64,000 nt of DNA from Cymodocea nodosa (GCA_036874045.1 CM072337.1:21116001-21180000), one strand, 5' to 3'. Numbered from the stretch's first letter, positions 1 through 11,727 are shown. A program made the numbers and translations. Notes: generated from the letters alone by a model not told the origin.

Positions 1-26
1 TAAGTAAAACCAAAAAAGTTCAGCGA

Positions 27-671
27 TCAGATCTTTGCCTTGGTCGAGCACTCCTGAATCTTGACGTCAAGGCTGGGGAACCCAACGATGAAATAGCAAT
101 CGGAGATGGCGACAATATGCTTCTTTATGAAGCCCAATAACGTGATCCTCCCGGGTATCCTGGCCTTGCTGTCCATCCCCACCTCCCCGCCGCGGACGTC
201 TCGGATCAGCTGCGCCGTGAGGTTCACCTGCGCGAAGCTCTGCATCGTCAAGGTGAGGGTGGTGTTGACGTCCTCCGACCCCCGGGACGGGATCTTCCCC
301 TCCTCGACGTCGGCGTCCCCTATCTGGACCCCCTTGTAAGAGACCAAAACCGTGCCGGACGCGTGGGAGAAGGAGACTCTGTTGGGGTTGTAGACGCGGG
401 CGCCGATGAGGAGTGTGAGATTGAGCTGGACGGAGGAGAGTGGGAAGGTGAGGGAAGGAGAGACACCCTCGATGGCGATGGAGGAGACGGTTATGGTGGG
501 GTCGCGGGGCCTGAAGACGGTGAAGGCGAGGATGACGATGATGACGACGACGAGGACGAGGACGGAGACGCAGCAGAGACTGGCGTAGAGGCAGCGGCGG
601 CGGCGGAGAGCGCGTGGTGGTGGCTGGTGGGAGGGGGCGAAGGGATTGAGGCGGGCGGCCTCGCCGTCCAT
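27..671 (-). CDS. LEA2 / NHL-type membrane protein, 214 aa
   Basis: Single-exon gene starting at an ATG (669-671) and ending in TGA (27-29). The protein has a short cytosolic N-terminus rich in Pro and Arg, one strongly hydrophobic membrane segment at about residues 28-53, then the FRPRDP junction and a LEA2 (water-stress/hypersensitive response) beta-sandwich domain with the family's YNPNRVSF motif at about residues 93-100. LEA2/NHL proteins (NDR1/HIN1-like) sit at the plasma membrane or endomembranes and are linked to defence and abiotic stress; that role is family knowledge, not shown here. Length fits the family (about 190-260 aa). It is a tandem neighbour of the gene at 1816-2409, in the same orientation. 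The coding strand is GC-rich, unlike the flanks. I see no clear TATA box close upstream. Confidence 0.88.
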   Translation of the reverse strand: MDGEAARLNPFAPSHQPPPRALRRRRCLYASLCCVSVLVLVVVIIVILAFTVFRPRDPTITVSSIAIEGVSPSLTFPLSSVQLNLTLLIGARVYNPNRVSFSHASGTVLVSYKGVQIGDADVEEGKIPSRGSEDVNTTLTLTMQSFAQVNLTAQLIRDVRGGEVGMDSKARIPGRITLLGFIKKHIVAISDCYFIVGFPSLDVKIQECSTKAKI

Positions 672-1815
672 GTGTGGAAATGGTCTGAGATCGCTCTTCG
701 ATAACGGTAGTTATTATCACCGATAACTCGGTTGGTCGGAATCGGATGGGCAGGTCGAAGGTGGAGAGCATCTGTCATTTGCGTTTGACGCCAACCTAGG
801 AGAATAAACCACGGTGCCGGGTGGAGAACGTTTTTTTTTATTTTTTTAAATAATAAACAAACATGTGAGAGGCTAGAATCAACCAGTGGATCCCAGGTGA
901 CGAGTTATCCTGACCAAGCCACGAGCTCATGTACTAATTGAATCTAACTTTACCGTTGCACTCACTCACAACTTGTGAGTGTCTAAATTGAACCCTTGAA
1001 AGAGGGAGGGTTCGGACACGGGCAGCGATCGGAAGGAGGGAGCGCACGGGCGACGACCAGGACACAACACAAGATAGTAGAGAATACATAATGGAAGGAA
1101 GGATGAAGGATGCCCACAGGGTGGCTGTGGTAATTCTAACTTGACACGAGGACCTTGTATTAAATGGGTCGAGGACAGCTACAGATGGGTTTGGATCATA
1201 AATGTGTTCATCTATTTATCATGTTTAATAAATAGTTCGGGAGTGAGTCACTGGAATACAACAAAGTTATCAACTCGCCAACCAACAAGCATCACGTGGC
1301 GGATGAAGCTAAAGAACTGTTGCGATACCTAAATACAATAATAGACTCAAGCAACAACCAAGAATAACTAGCAACTGCATAATGATATAAGTGAGCCGAT
1401 GGGACTCGGACAAAATCTGGGCAAACATGGCGCAAACATGCTACAGTAGTTTAACAATTCCCACCAGCAAAAATAAAGTCATCCAAGACATACCAAAAGA
1501 ATTGATGTCTTAAGCAATAACACATCCTCAACAGACAACAACACGAGATAGGGGAGCAAAGATAATGGCTCAATCATCGCACATGGACTTTTGGGTCTCA
1601 AAACTTTAGTCAAATTCTCGAAATCTATTCACCGCCAGTTGATCAAAAAGGGGAATAATAATAATTATGACACCTAAATCGACCATACCACCAAAAAAGC
1701 AGCAATACCTTGCAAACCTCCATGCAGTCTACTTTTGAACAGGGAGTGTAGTGACTGGTGAAGCAAAATCCAAAATTCAACGGAAAAAAAAGAAAGAAAG
1801 ATTACCGCCTCGAAC
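672..1815. other. Spacer between tandem LEA2 genes
   Basis: This is the upstream region of the first LEA2 gene and the downstream region of the second. I see no coding region, transposon end or RNA gene. There is a T-rich run at 830-850 and otherwise unremarkable sequence. Confidence 0.5.
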
Positions 1816-2409
1816 TCAAAACTTTGTCCTGGATCTGCAATTGGAATCGGTGACTCCGCGGCTCACAACGTTTATGGTCACATCGCAAGTCGCATGCATC
1901 ACCATATGACGCTTGAAAATCCGCATCACCGTCACCTTCCCTGGAATCCTCGTAGACGTAACTACCACCAGCTTGCCGTCAATCAGATCCGAGTACACCT
2001 TCCTATTCGTCACGATCCTGTCCGCCAGAATGGTCAGCCTCACCACCGTCTCGATCGTCTCCCCCGCCCCTATCTTCCCCGCCGGGATGATCGCCTCACC
2101 TACGAGACCCCCCCGGTAGTACATCTCCGACGTGCCGCTGGTGTAGTCGAACCCAACTCTGTTGGGGTTAGTGACCGACATGTCAAGGATTACGGTGGTG
2201 TTGATGTCGACCCCGAGGTTAGCGGCGTCGAACCCCACCTTGAAGCCATCGAGCTTGACGGAGTTGACGGTGGTGATGGACTGCTTCGGACGGAAGACGG
2301 TGAATGCGAGGACGACAAGGACGATGACGGCGGCGACGATGGCGAACGCCACGCCGACGAAGACGCGGCGGAGATTGCTGCCGGAACCAAGCTTCGTACC
2401 GGTTCCCAT
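1816..2409 (-). CDS. LEA2 / NHL-type membrane protein, 197 aa
   Basis: Single-exon gene from ATG 2407-2409. The order is a short basic N-terminus, a transmembrane helix at about residues 16-39 ending in LAFTVFRP, and a LEA2 domain with the VTNPNRVGFDYTSGT motif. The C-terminus is basic and cysteine-containing (SNCRSRTKF). It shares the LAFTVFRP boundary and the NPNRV/SGT region with the gene at 27-671, so the two look like old tandem duplicates that have diverged. LEA2 proteins of this size are membrane-anchored stress or defence-associated proteins; the ligand is unknown. A TATA-like TTATAAAT lies on the minus strand at 2459-2466, about 50 bp upstream of the ATG, so the 5' UTR should be very short. 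Confidence 0.9.
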   Translation of the reverse strand: MGTGTKLGSGSNLRRVFVGVAFAIVAAVIVLVVLAFTVFRPKQSITTVNSVKLDGFKVGFDAANLGVDINTTVILDMSVTNPNRVGFDYTSGTSEMYYRGGLVGEAIIPAGKIGAGETIETVVRLTILADRIVTNRKVYSDLIDGKLVVVTSTRIPGKVTVMRIFKRHMVMHATCDVTINVVSRGVTDSNCRSRTKF

Positions 2410-2458
2410 GGGCGTGGAATTTTTGATTCATTTTGTTTTCCCGGAAAAAATATCCTAG

Positions 2459-2466
2459 ATTTATAA
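2459..2466 (-). promoter_or_regulatory. TATA box of the second LEA2 gene
   Basis: TTATAAAT on the minus strand, about 50 bp upstream of the start codon at 2409. It is the only good TATA match nearby. Confidence 0.5.
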
Positions 2467-3664
2467 GGGCGGTTGGATTAGGTGGGGGGTTACGCGCGTG
2501 CAAACGAAATAAACGGCTGGGTTGGGGATGGTGCTGGGAGAGTGTACGGTTTACCAACTGGGTGACTTTCTCCGTCGAGTGAAGTGAGGCGTCTTTGATT
2601 ATTGCTGTCGTTATTATTATATGATTTATCTGATTTGAAGGTTCACTTGCGTGATGTAGTCGTGGAGACCATCAAGAGTTCACCGTCTTTTTTTATTTAA
2701 AAGCTTGCCGGCCGACTTCTACCTATTTTGGTTGCATATGGTCTTGTATTTTGATATTTTATTCAGCGGGTATGGGCGTGACAATTTTCACGTCGGCATG
2801 GATTATTTTCCTCCCATTTCATGCTTAATTGTCAACACTTATTCGATCGACATCGCTCTCTCTCGGTACATTCGCTCAACCGCCTCAACGTAATCTGCAC
2901 GTGTATCGCGTTCTCTTTCACACACTGCATGTGTATTCTGTACAACATATGTTTTAAACGATGACAAGTAAAATATAAAATAATTACATATTCGAAAATT
3001 TGTTGGAAAATTAAAAGTATTGTGCAGAGAATTCGAAGGTTGAGATCCAAGCAGAAAATGTGTTTCACATGCAAATCAACACCATGCTAAATGTGATCGT
3101 TATTTACATTACGAAATAAAAATGTATTATTATACTCTTTTAGAGGATTGATAAAATAATGAAAAATATATGGCTCACATGGGGTCGAAAAATTTTGAGC
3201 AATCATCTTAGAATCGTGAGTCGTGCTTGTACCTGAGATGGAGGCCGTGTTTCGGATCCGTAAACAGATGGAAAGAACGTGTGGATTCCGATTCCATCGT
3301 CTACACGTTTTTTTTTTTTAATATGTAATCTACATGGAATTAATAAATCGGAAATTTTTTTTGTTCCCGTCCACGCATGGTTCTTACCTAATTCCAAAGA
3401 TGTTTGAATGAAGCGCAACAATTAAGGGAGGGTTTGTGATTCCTAGTAATGTTGGTAAAGTTTGAGAAATGTTGTCTTAGGAAAGTATTTCCTAAGGTTA
3501 TCATGTTTGTGTAGTATAGAAATCTTGAGAATGTATTTCTCAGGTTTACCTCGTATGTTTTGATCGTTGGAGATAATTTCTCAACTTCTTTCCTTGATAA
3601 TGTTGGAAAATCATCTTCAAAAATCCTTGAAACATTCACAATTGCAAACACTTGCGATTTTGAC
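2467..3664. other. AT-rich intergenic sequence
   Basis: Promoter-side DNA of the LEA2 gene followed by AT-rich sequence. I see no coding exon or element end that I can support. Confidence 0.4.
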
Positions 3665-3789
3665 ACTCGTGACTTTTAAAGCTCGAGACTACGACGCTTG
3701 CGACTATCGAAGCTCATAACTCAAACGCTCGCAACTGCCAAAGCTCACAACTCTAATGGTCACGATTGTCAATAGTCGTGACTCTCAAC
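3665..3789 (+). repeat. Four degenerate copies of a 31-bp tandem repeat
   Basis: Four consecutive units of 31, 31, 32 and 31 bp start at about 3665, 3696, 3727 and 3759. Each has the pattern ctcg.gact...aagctc..actc..acg, with the CTCGCAACT-like core recurring in both halves of the unit. Copies differ by several substitutions, so the array is old. No function is evident. Confidence 0.75.
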
Positions 3790-4748
3790 GCTCATATAAA
3801 CAGACACGTTAAAATTATATACTATTTTTTGTTTTACATAAACATGTCAAAATTTAATATTATTTCTTGTCATGTCTCGATGTACACAAATAATTAAATT
3901 TTCTTATTATTTCACAAGCTTTTCATTTTACAATAATTTTAGTAATTCTCGTCATTTCTTTTTTGACAGAAATTTTACACAAACACCCTCTAAGAATAGG
4001 AGACGCATTCACATGGAAACTCAAAGTTTCCTGCTTCTATCAACTTACATGTTAAAAAAAAGTGTTTTCTTTGAAGTTAAATTAGCAAATTAAATTAAAA
4101 GGCATTTCGATTATAAAACCACAACAAAAGTTACGTTCAAACAAGGCACCCATACAAAGAAAAAAAAAACGACTCATCCAATGATGACAAAAGAAGAAAT
4201 AACGTGAGAAATCATAAAGACAAAATACCAACATGAGATCTCATTTATACCTTCTTCCTCGATATGGTTAGATCATCTCCCAAGCGCCCTGGAATTCAAT
4301 GTTAAACTTGTTAGATCTTTGTTGGTAAGAAGATTGGTGGTACCACGATTTTAGACAGATATAACTTTATTTTTAACTTTACCACCTCCACCTAAGGAAG
4401 AATACTCTGATCAGAAACATGCACGATCAAAAAATTTATTGAATATAAAAGTGATGTTCCAACTAATTATTCTAAAAATATAATTACTTCCATTTAACTA
4501 AGATACGGCAAATGAAAGAGAGGAGAAGATAACATCAGACTATTTTAGATAACTTGAGATTTAACTTAACAAAAAAGACACGAAACCGAAACCAAGAACT
4601 CGTTACGAAGAAAAATTCAAGGCCATCTATCTATCTTATGGTTGTGGGTGCCCAACATTTTATTTTTTGTTTATGCTTTAGTTTTCATCTTTCAATCATA
4701 TATCGTGTGCTCTTCTCTCTTTTTTGGTAACGATTTGTTAAGATAAAA
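3790..4748. other. Unannotated AT-rich spacer
   Basis: AT-rich sequence between the tandem repeat and the LINE relic. I see nothing coding in it. Confidence 0.4.
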
Positions 4749-5770
4749 TTAAAACCTCGGCAAAGGAACATTACCGAGGTTAAGTACAGAAAAAAGATTA
4801 CAGTGAAGTCTCAGAATAAACAAAGAAAGCAATGGAAGAAGAGGGAAGCTAGTTATCTCCATCGCCCACCACATCAGCCCAGCGGTGAAGACCGGTCGCA
4901 GGGGTCTCAGAGTTGGAAACCGGGGCAAGAGCATTAGATCCAAGAACTTAGACAAGACACTTCTGTTAGCTTCCCAGTTAGATTGGAGATCCTTGAGCTC
5001 TTTAGCGCCCGAACCTGCGGCCGGGGTCTCTATCCAAAAAATAGCAAGGTTAACGGAATGATCGGATATCGAGGTAAATAGCCGATCGAGAAGAATCGAA
5101 GGTGATACAATTTCTATTAACCCAGCAAGTCCATGTAAAAGCAATGAAAAGAGGGAATCAAGCATTGCAGAAGCGCCAAATTAGGGCAGAATAGAGATTA
5201 GAGGAAATCTTCACCAAGAAGGGTTCGGACGTCTGGCAGGAGGAAGCGCCAAAACTCGAAAGAGAGACTGATCCTGGAGCAACTTCCGTACGAGCTTTCC
5301 TTTAAGAACAGAGGCAAAGGTTCTGATGTTAAGAATGATGTCTCGCCCACCAAATTGTTTAGGCCTACAGATTCTATCCCAATTCATAAGAGGAATTTTA
5401 TTTTTCTTAGCACTGTTAGTTAGTTCCCCAAAAGAGCCTTCTCCTAAGTTTATTAATAGCTTTCTCCGCACTTTTGGGAAGATGCAGCGCAGAGAGGAAA
5501 AACGTAAGGAAGGAGTCAATGACAGAGCCAAGAATGGTCAAACGTCCCTCCCAATATCATGTTAATAACAGGGAGCCAATCAGAAAAGGTGGTTTTCCTA
5601 AAATGGAGAGGCTAATCCAAATAGGTGATGGGAAGCTTCTTATCTTTACACTCCATAATGCTATAGAAGGTGTTAACGAGGGAGAATATAAGTTAAACAC
5701 TAGTGATAGAAGACTTAATAAAATTAATCTTAAGACTAAAATTGACTTTGGAAAAAACACTGGATTCTTT
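4749..5770 (-). mobile_element. Decayed LINE (non-LTR retrotransposon), 3' part of reverse transcriptase
   Basis: On the minus strand the reading frames at 5211-5531 and 5557-5760 together resemble the end of a plant L1-type reverse transcriptase. The clearest part is the stretch equivalent to the conserved 'W-D-x-I/V-C-x-P-K-x-x-G-G' motif (here MNWDRICRPKQFGGRD at about 5350-5395), preceded by a frame resembling the thumb region. Downstream (4749-5165) the frame is poorly conserved. The 5' end, endonuclease and RT palm motifs are missing, and frame breaks separate the pieces, so this is a dead 5'-truncated copy. An 8-bp perfect inverted repeat (AACCTCGG/CCGAGGTT) lies at 4753-4780 near the presumed 3' end. 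Confidence 0.6.
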
Positions 5771-6974
5771 TAAAGTTAACCACATTTCGTGTGCTCTTCT
5801 TCGCATTCAAAACTTCCTGCTTGCCATCTAATCTGCCAAGGCGTTCATTGCCTTCTTTTAATGCCACTCTCTCCATACTAGCTTTGAATGGTATTTCAAT
5901 GTTGAAGTGTTTTATGCTACGAAAAACTGTTCCTTTTTTCTCCTCTCAGCTCCTCTCCCTCTCTAACCGTGTCCTATTTATCTTGTATTTCTCTCTTTTC
6001 CATGCTTTCTTTAATGGGTCTAGTTGACAATGCTTGAATCTCTGGCACTTCCTGATTCCATGGCTACAGGTTTTCCTTTAGTGTTGGAAGTTACTGCGTC
6101 TCCCATCTTCATATTTTTATATGCATTTTGTTGTCTCACCATGGTGTCTCTCTCAAAGTGTAAGTTTGAATCTTCGCTTTCGCCTTCGTCTTTATTGAGT
6201 TGAGTTGAATATTGAGTTGAATGTCTACATTTCAACATTGGTTTTGAGTTGAATGCTCTGCTATTAATTCCAAATCCACGTTATACATGAATCTAGTTGA
6301 TGAAGTGCTTGTATGTCTAACAAGTGGTGTACTCGGCCTTATAATACATGAATTTTTTATCTGATGATGTGCTGCTGTAACTAATAGACAGTGTAGTTGG
6401 TCTTCCTTACGAAGAACCGTACAGGAACTATGAATGAAGGCCAACTACATTACCAATATCAAGAACTGCAATCATGATCATGTCTTTCTGGCTTTTTGCT
6501 GCATATCCTGACCTTGCTTTCGATAGTTTGAATCATGCGTCACATATACATGCTATTGTGCTTGCTTTGTTACATCGGCTCCTCCTATTCAGTGATTCTG
6601 CACATTCTTTATCAACATGTGTAAGTTTGGGACGTTGTCCATCACTGTCGATGTTTCCATTTATGTCTGCAATGCATTTAAGTACTACTTGTTATTCCAA
6701 GTGTATTGATGCTTCTTGGGAACCTAAAATTAGAAAATTCTCTTACTATAGTAACTTGATCATTCAAATAAAAATCGTAAAGTGATCTTTATAAAATCCA
6801 ATAATCTTTTTCCTGTGGTCATATCTATTGAGTTTGAAAAGGTGATTGATTAATTATAATTTTTCAATCGTGCAGCCATTATATCTGGTTTAATTGTTGG
6901 TTGATTCGTTGTTTTGGGCAAACACTTAAGGAACTTCAGGACTTGGAATACTCTTCTTATAGTATTGTGAAACG
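5771..6974. other. Intergenic region with protein-like minus-strand stretches
   Basis: No complete gene is supported. On the minus strand, segments at about 6020-6230 and 6460-6660 translate to polar, protein-like sequence with few stops, for example DEGESEDSNLHFERD and DGQRPKLTHVDKECAESLN. I do not recognise the family. Frame breaks and the adjacent LINE suggest a decayed gene or transposon fragment. Confidence 0.3.
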
Positions 6975-8780
6975 ATGGGAGGGGAAGTAGATCCTGATGC
7001 TATATCATCATTAATATCATACCAAGGAAAAATAGGCATTCGTTTTTATTTTCCCTTCACACGTGTCTTCAGCTCTATGAAAGAGAAAGGATATGGCTTT
7101 TCAGCAGTATTGTTTTTATACAGTTTTGAGGCATCCATATGCAGCAAAAAGGTGATGGAGAATGTATCTTCCATTCTCTTGGATCTGCTAGAGATACACT
7201 TACCATTGGCAAAAACATATTGTGTTGATTTGATTGACTACTTCAAGCTAGAGCTGCTTGAGAGCCTCAAGGATTCTTCTTGGTTCACCAAGTCCACTCT
7301 GGCAATGTATGTGAATTTTGATAACCTGCCTGATATATGGGATTCTCTTTCCTCTCCAATGCATCATTTTTTTGTGTTTGTTCATAACTTATAGGTTCTT
7401 GCACATTTTCAATATGCCTGACTTATTGAAAAAAATATCTGCAATTCAAAGTGCGCTAAATCAGTTGGAAGACACTAAAGAAATTTCATCTTACACTTCA
7501 TAGCAAGGTTTGCTTACTTTTTAGATTGGGGAAACCCAATTATTTGACTTCTTTTGTTTTCATATCCTTAAAGTTACCATATTGCATCTGGATTGATTAC
7601 CTTATTGCATATGCTATTTGATGATTTCCCATTTTCCTTTTCAATCTATTTTCAAACATCTTTCTTCAGATATTTTAACAGCTGAAAAATCTGTATGCTT
7701 ACTGTGGCCTGTTCCACAAAAGCAATAAAGCAAAATTTGAGCCTGTAAATATTATTGCAATACAGACAGATTTATTTGATGTACAAATATTATTGTGATG
7801 TAGAATCTATAGGCGTCATCAAATCACAATTGGCACTGTGGAACTACATTGGATTGAATTGACGAAGGACAGGTACAAACCCCTTTTATATATGGGGTTA
7901 CTAGAATGGTAAGATTACCAAAATACCCACACACCAAATACTATTTTAGAAGGCACCTAGGCTCTTGCTTTGGTAACATTGATAAGATCGTTCGATAAGT
8001 ATTGCATGATAGAGCTATTTGAACTATGAACATTAAAATGAATTTCCCACAATGAACATCTCCTTGATTGTTATTGAGGATATATTATAACTTACTATAT
8101 GATTAGTGCCATTTTTACTGGTTGACTTCTCCGTGTAGTGAACTTGTTCTCGTAAGATGTTGACATAGTTTCACTTCTGTTTTTCCATTTGGATCATTGG
8201 TAAGTATTTTGCTTGTGTAACTATTTTTCATTCTACTCCGTTTTAGCATAATTGCATTCACAGAAATGACTTACCAAGGGCACTAGAGTCAAGGGTTGTA
8301 GCCCTAACTCAAGAGTTAGTCGCTATTTTCAATCAATTTCTGGCCAACAATTGGTCAAAATCTGTACTTTCCAATTTGACAGCATCTGGCGAACATTTTG
8401 GAGCAAGCAAATTTAGGTATGTTGTGAGTCTCCCAAGGATTCAACATTTGCTGTCACAAATGTTACAAGCTGAAAGTATAAAAGTCAGGGATTATCGATT
8501 GGGGAAATAGTGAAATTCCATCTGCCTTGGTTTATCAGAAGGATGCGTTTTTGAAGTTTGCTAAAAAAAACGAGGGAGAATTGAATGCAACTGACTACTA
8601 CAGTCTTTTGGTTTTGCCTGATGGAGAGGAAGACACAGAAGAGCCCAGAATCGCTAACAAGGAGAATATGGATGTTTTCATTGAAGAAAGCAGTTGTTAA
8701 AGCAAAGGCTACAGGGACTCTAGAACCATGCTTAGTGAAAGCTATGATGGTTGATATCCAAGCGAGGGTTTAGCAAATCA
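6975..8780 (+). pseudogene. Exon-like relics of a host gene, possibly COP1-interacting protein 7-like
   Basis: Three separated stretches look like decayed exons in one orientation. The first (about 6975-7320) contains SSWFTKSTLAMYVNF, resembling the WFTK-x-TLxRFVRFV motif I recall from the plant CIP7-like family. The second (about 7390-7500) contains MPDLLKKISAIQSALNQLED, resembling the segment that follows it. The third (about 8265-8420) contains PRALESRVVALTQELVAIFN and GEHFGASKFR, resembling the later ALExRxxALxxE...AxxFGAxxLR region. An acidic stretch near 8590-8700 may be a fourth. Frames are interrupted, no start codon or full splice set can be assembled, and the rest of this normally much longer protein is absent. 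Assignment is from memory of motifs and is tentative. Confidence 0.4.
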
Positions 8781-9030
8781 TTTAAGTAGTCATGAGCTCC
8801 ACTCAGGTTAAAAAAGACATAAAAGAAGCTGCAAAAAAAATCATTCATCTTCATTTTCTTTTGATATCATTGTTATTTTCCTCAAATTTTCCTTTTTTTT
8901 ACCAGAATTGTCTTTTTATTCTCACAGCTAGTATGAATGGCCCTCCACCAGGTCCTCACAAGCTGCAAGAAGGGCATGCTTATGGGGCATCATCTACTTC
9001 AGCTAAAGGTGCGACTGTTTGTCCTTTACA

Positions 9031-9960
9031 AAACATTGTCTAAAAATGTTGTTTCGCGAGTTTCTTCTTTTTCTTCCATCGTTCCTTTCTCACCAAAACT
9101 TAGAAGCAGAAAATGAAGTGAAACAAAACTTGGTCGATGAAAAATAAATAAACAGTTAGGCAACCTGTTGCACCAGTTTGATCGAGACAAGAGGCATGAA
9201 GGGAATGCTAGTCAACAAATTACTCGGTCATAGCTAATCTGTCTGTTATCTCTCGAAGTTTCTTTCTTGTAATGTATCTTTTCGTAAATGTTACGTAAGA
9301 CTACATTTTTGGCAACTGAGGTACCAGGCAATGGATCCTGAATCCTAACAAAAGCATTACTTTTGTCCCAAAAAAATCCTATAAATACAGTCAAAGGTTT
9401 GATGATTCTAAGTTCAAGAGTCAATGGTTTTTTTGTCTCAAAATGCTGTGTGGTTTCGGTAATTAATTGTACACCTTTCAGAATTTACACTAGTCCCGAA
9501 TGGAATCTTTACTTAGATATCATTGTTTTCCCATATCATATTTGATTTTGACTTAACAAAGGATCATGAAGTGGTTATTTGAGATACTTTTTGAATTTGA
9601 AACTGTGCTACGTATTATTTTAAAGGATTCCTTTATACTTCTCAATTAATCGTTTTTTTATTATTGTTTACCATCCCGTTTTCTTCCCATTATGATATGC
9701 CTCCCTCAACTGCCTACATCAAGCAAACAATTCCTTCCTTCGTATTTGAAGAGCCATGCGATTTTCATTCGAATCAATTTTAGACAAAATTATCATTGAC
9801 AAGAGCTTAAATCGTCTCTTGGAAGGCACACAAATTCACATTTTCAATACATTTTTGTTTCAGATAATTTCATGCGTTTGGTTCTTGGTAAAAACTACAA
9901 TAAAAAATCATGTTTTTATTGTGCACATCTCCTCTCATCTTCAAGTCTCGTTACTATAAT
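9031..9960. other. AT-rich spacer without identifiable features
   Basis: No coding region, element end or RNA gene is recognisable here. Confidence 0.4.
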
Positions 9961-9961
9961 A

Positions 9962-10420
9962 GATGGCTTTGTGCAGATTTCAATTCGGGTCCTTAATGGC
10001 AACAACTGTAATATATGGAATAGTCGAATAAGTGTGTTTTTTGACTATCACAAGCTTCTAGAGATCGTGGAGAAAGGACGCTGCCATTGGAGTAGAACAC
10101 ATTGATGCACAGAAAAATGAACATAGGGGGATGAAGGAGGACAAAATTGTGCTCTATTTTATTCATCAAGAAATGAGCGACAAGTCATTTGATTTATTTT
10201 TTCCATGAAGTTGAATTTAAGAAATGCTCCTTAGATCATGTAGTGCATGTAAAGAAGAATGACATAAGCTAACTGCTAGTAGGCCCCTATGTGGATGATG
10301 ATTAGATTTTTACAGGTGGCAACGATAACATGCTTGAGGAGTTTAAGGTGTCTATGCTCAAGAGATTCGACATGACCGACCTGCAGTGCAATAGGGAGCT
10401 TAAGTTGTCTTCATCAACCA
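9962..10420 (+). mobile_element. Collapsed Copia relic: gag start joined directly to reverse transcriptase
   Basis: The frame from about 9975 gives a Copia gag N-terminus (VLNGNNCNIWNSRISVFFDY), similar to the gag of the element at 19929-22891 (MLDGKNYLRWSSQMRVLLDY). Frameshifted sequence to about 10210 continues the gag similarity (YFIHQ). From about 10225 the sequence jumps to the reverse transcriptase palm: LLVGPYVDD, then a frame break, then GGNDNMLEEFKVSMLKRFDM, ending near 10400. Protease and integrase are absent. There are no recognisable LTRs, and several stops and frameshifts. It is an old internally deleted remnant. Confidence 0.65.
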
Positions 10421-10429
10421 AGAAGGATA

Positions 10430-11579
10430 CGAAGAAATCTCAAATGAGTGCAACCCAACAAGAAAAGAATCGCCGCAATACAATGAAAAGAATCTCTTAC
10501 CACCCATAGCAGATTAAAAATTTTCAGAAAACCCAAGACAAACCGATTCCCAAATCCTTTAATCTGGCTTTCTGGACGAGGAGCATGCCCACTTCATCTC
10601 TTATTATTTAAAATCAAACAAAATGTGTTCGTTCAAAGTCGGTCGTTCCACGCCACAGCAGTCAGCAGGTCTGACCGTTTACCATGCCATCTTCTTTTCC
10701 CCGACGGACGTCATGCACTCGTCCACAGGTTTGATTGATTTCAACGGTGCATCTTCCAGAGAAAAGATCTTGCGGTCTACCTGCTACATACCGGGGCGGC
10801 TGGCCCATGGAAACCGACGCGTCTCCCCATGATTCAGACCTGAAGTTGCAGGGCATGGGTCGTAAAGCACAGATGTGGGCGTTGTTGCCACTGAGGCGCC
10901 GCATCAGTCGGATGAAAGAGTTACGTATATATAGATACAGAAATAGATATATAAAGATATATGTATAAAAAGTGTCGGAACTCCCGTCTCGCCCAGCATA
11001 TGCTTGGTTTATGCCGTCGCCTCGCGAGTGCGCGTGCGCGTGCGTGCACCTGAAGGGAACATGTCCTGCGTAGGCACATTCGCAAACGAGCCCCATTCGT
11101 CGGCGGCACGATTTTGGACCACGCATTTGATTAGTATTTGCGAAGAAACCCGGAGACTTTTCGATATTGTCGTAAATCTTCTGCAAAATTCAAAAGTTCA
11201 AAAAAAATGTTAAATTTTGCATGCGCATGATATTTTAATCGTCCAGGAAGCTCATGCACTAGCACATCTGCAAACGAATGTATTTCTAATTAGAAGTCCT
11301 TAACAGGAAAAAAAATTTAGAAGTTAATGTCCATCATAGGAAAGCCCTCATAATAACAATGTTATTATTATTACTGTTGAAAGGCAACTTCTCTACTGGA
11401 AGGACCTAGCGAACAAATTTCTACCATATTTTGCATGTTAAGCAATACGACGCCGACAAGCTGAAACGTGACGGCTCTAGAAAATCATTACAAAAACTGG
11501 GGCATGCTATGCTGCGTCTGCGCACCGGATTTCGCACGGAGAACTTTAGTGGATTCTTCTTCCCTGAACCCTAGCCATC
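10430..11579 (+). promoter_or_regulatory. iPGAM upstream region
   Basis: The intergenic stretch upstream of iPGAM holds no supported gene. It contains an alternating purine-pyrimidine GC-rich tract at about 11029-11049, AT-rich sequence at 10925-10970, and a telo-box-like AACCCTAG at about 11568-11575 just before the TATA box. Telo boxes are common in promoters of housekeeping genes; the link here is inference. Confidence 0.4.
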
Positions 11580-11587
11580 TATAAATA
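11580..11587 (+). promoter_or_regulatory. TATA box of iPGAM
   Basis: TATAAATA sits about 30 bp before a pyrimidine-rich leader (from about 11612) that is followed by a good splice donor at 11695. The spacing fits a core promoter. Confidence 0.6.
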
Positions 11588-11727
11588 CGACCTCACCCCC
11601 TTTTATTACTTCTTCGTGTCTAGTTTCTACCATCGGCTGGTCTCCACCAAACCTTCTTCCTCTTCTCCATCCGAGTTTCCGACGCTCAACGCAGGTTTGA
11701 TCTGATCTTCTTCGTCATACCTATTCC

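Noticed and set aside
363..704. Plus-strand acidic ORF over the LEA2 gene
   Set aside because: Antisense shadow of the GC-rich LEA2 coding sequence.
4753..4780. Rho-independent-like hairpin with T-rich flank
   Set aside because: Bacterial terminators are not expected in plant nuclear DNA; it lies at the end of the LINE relic.
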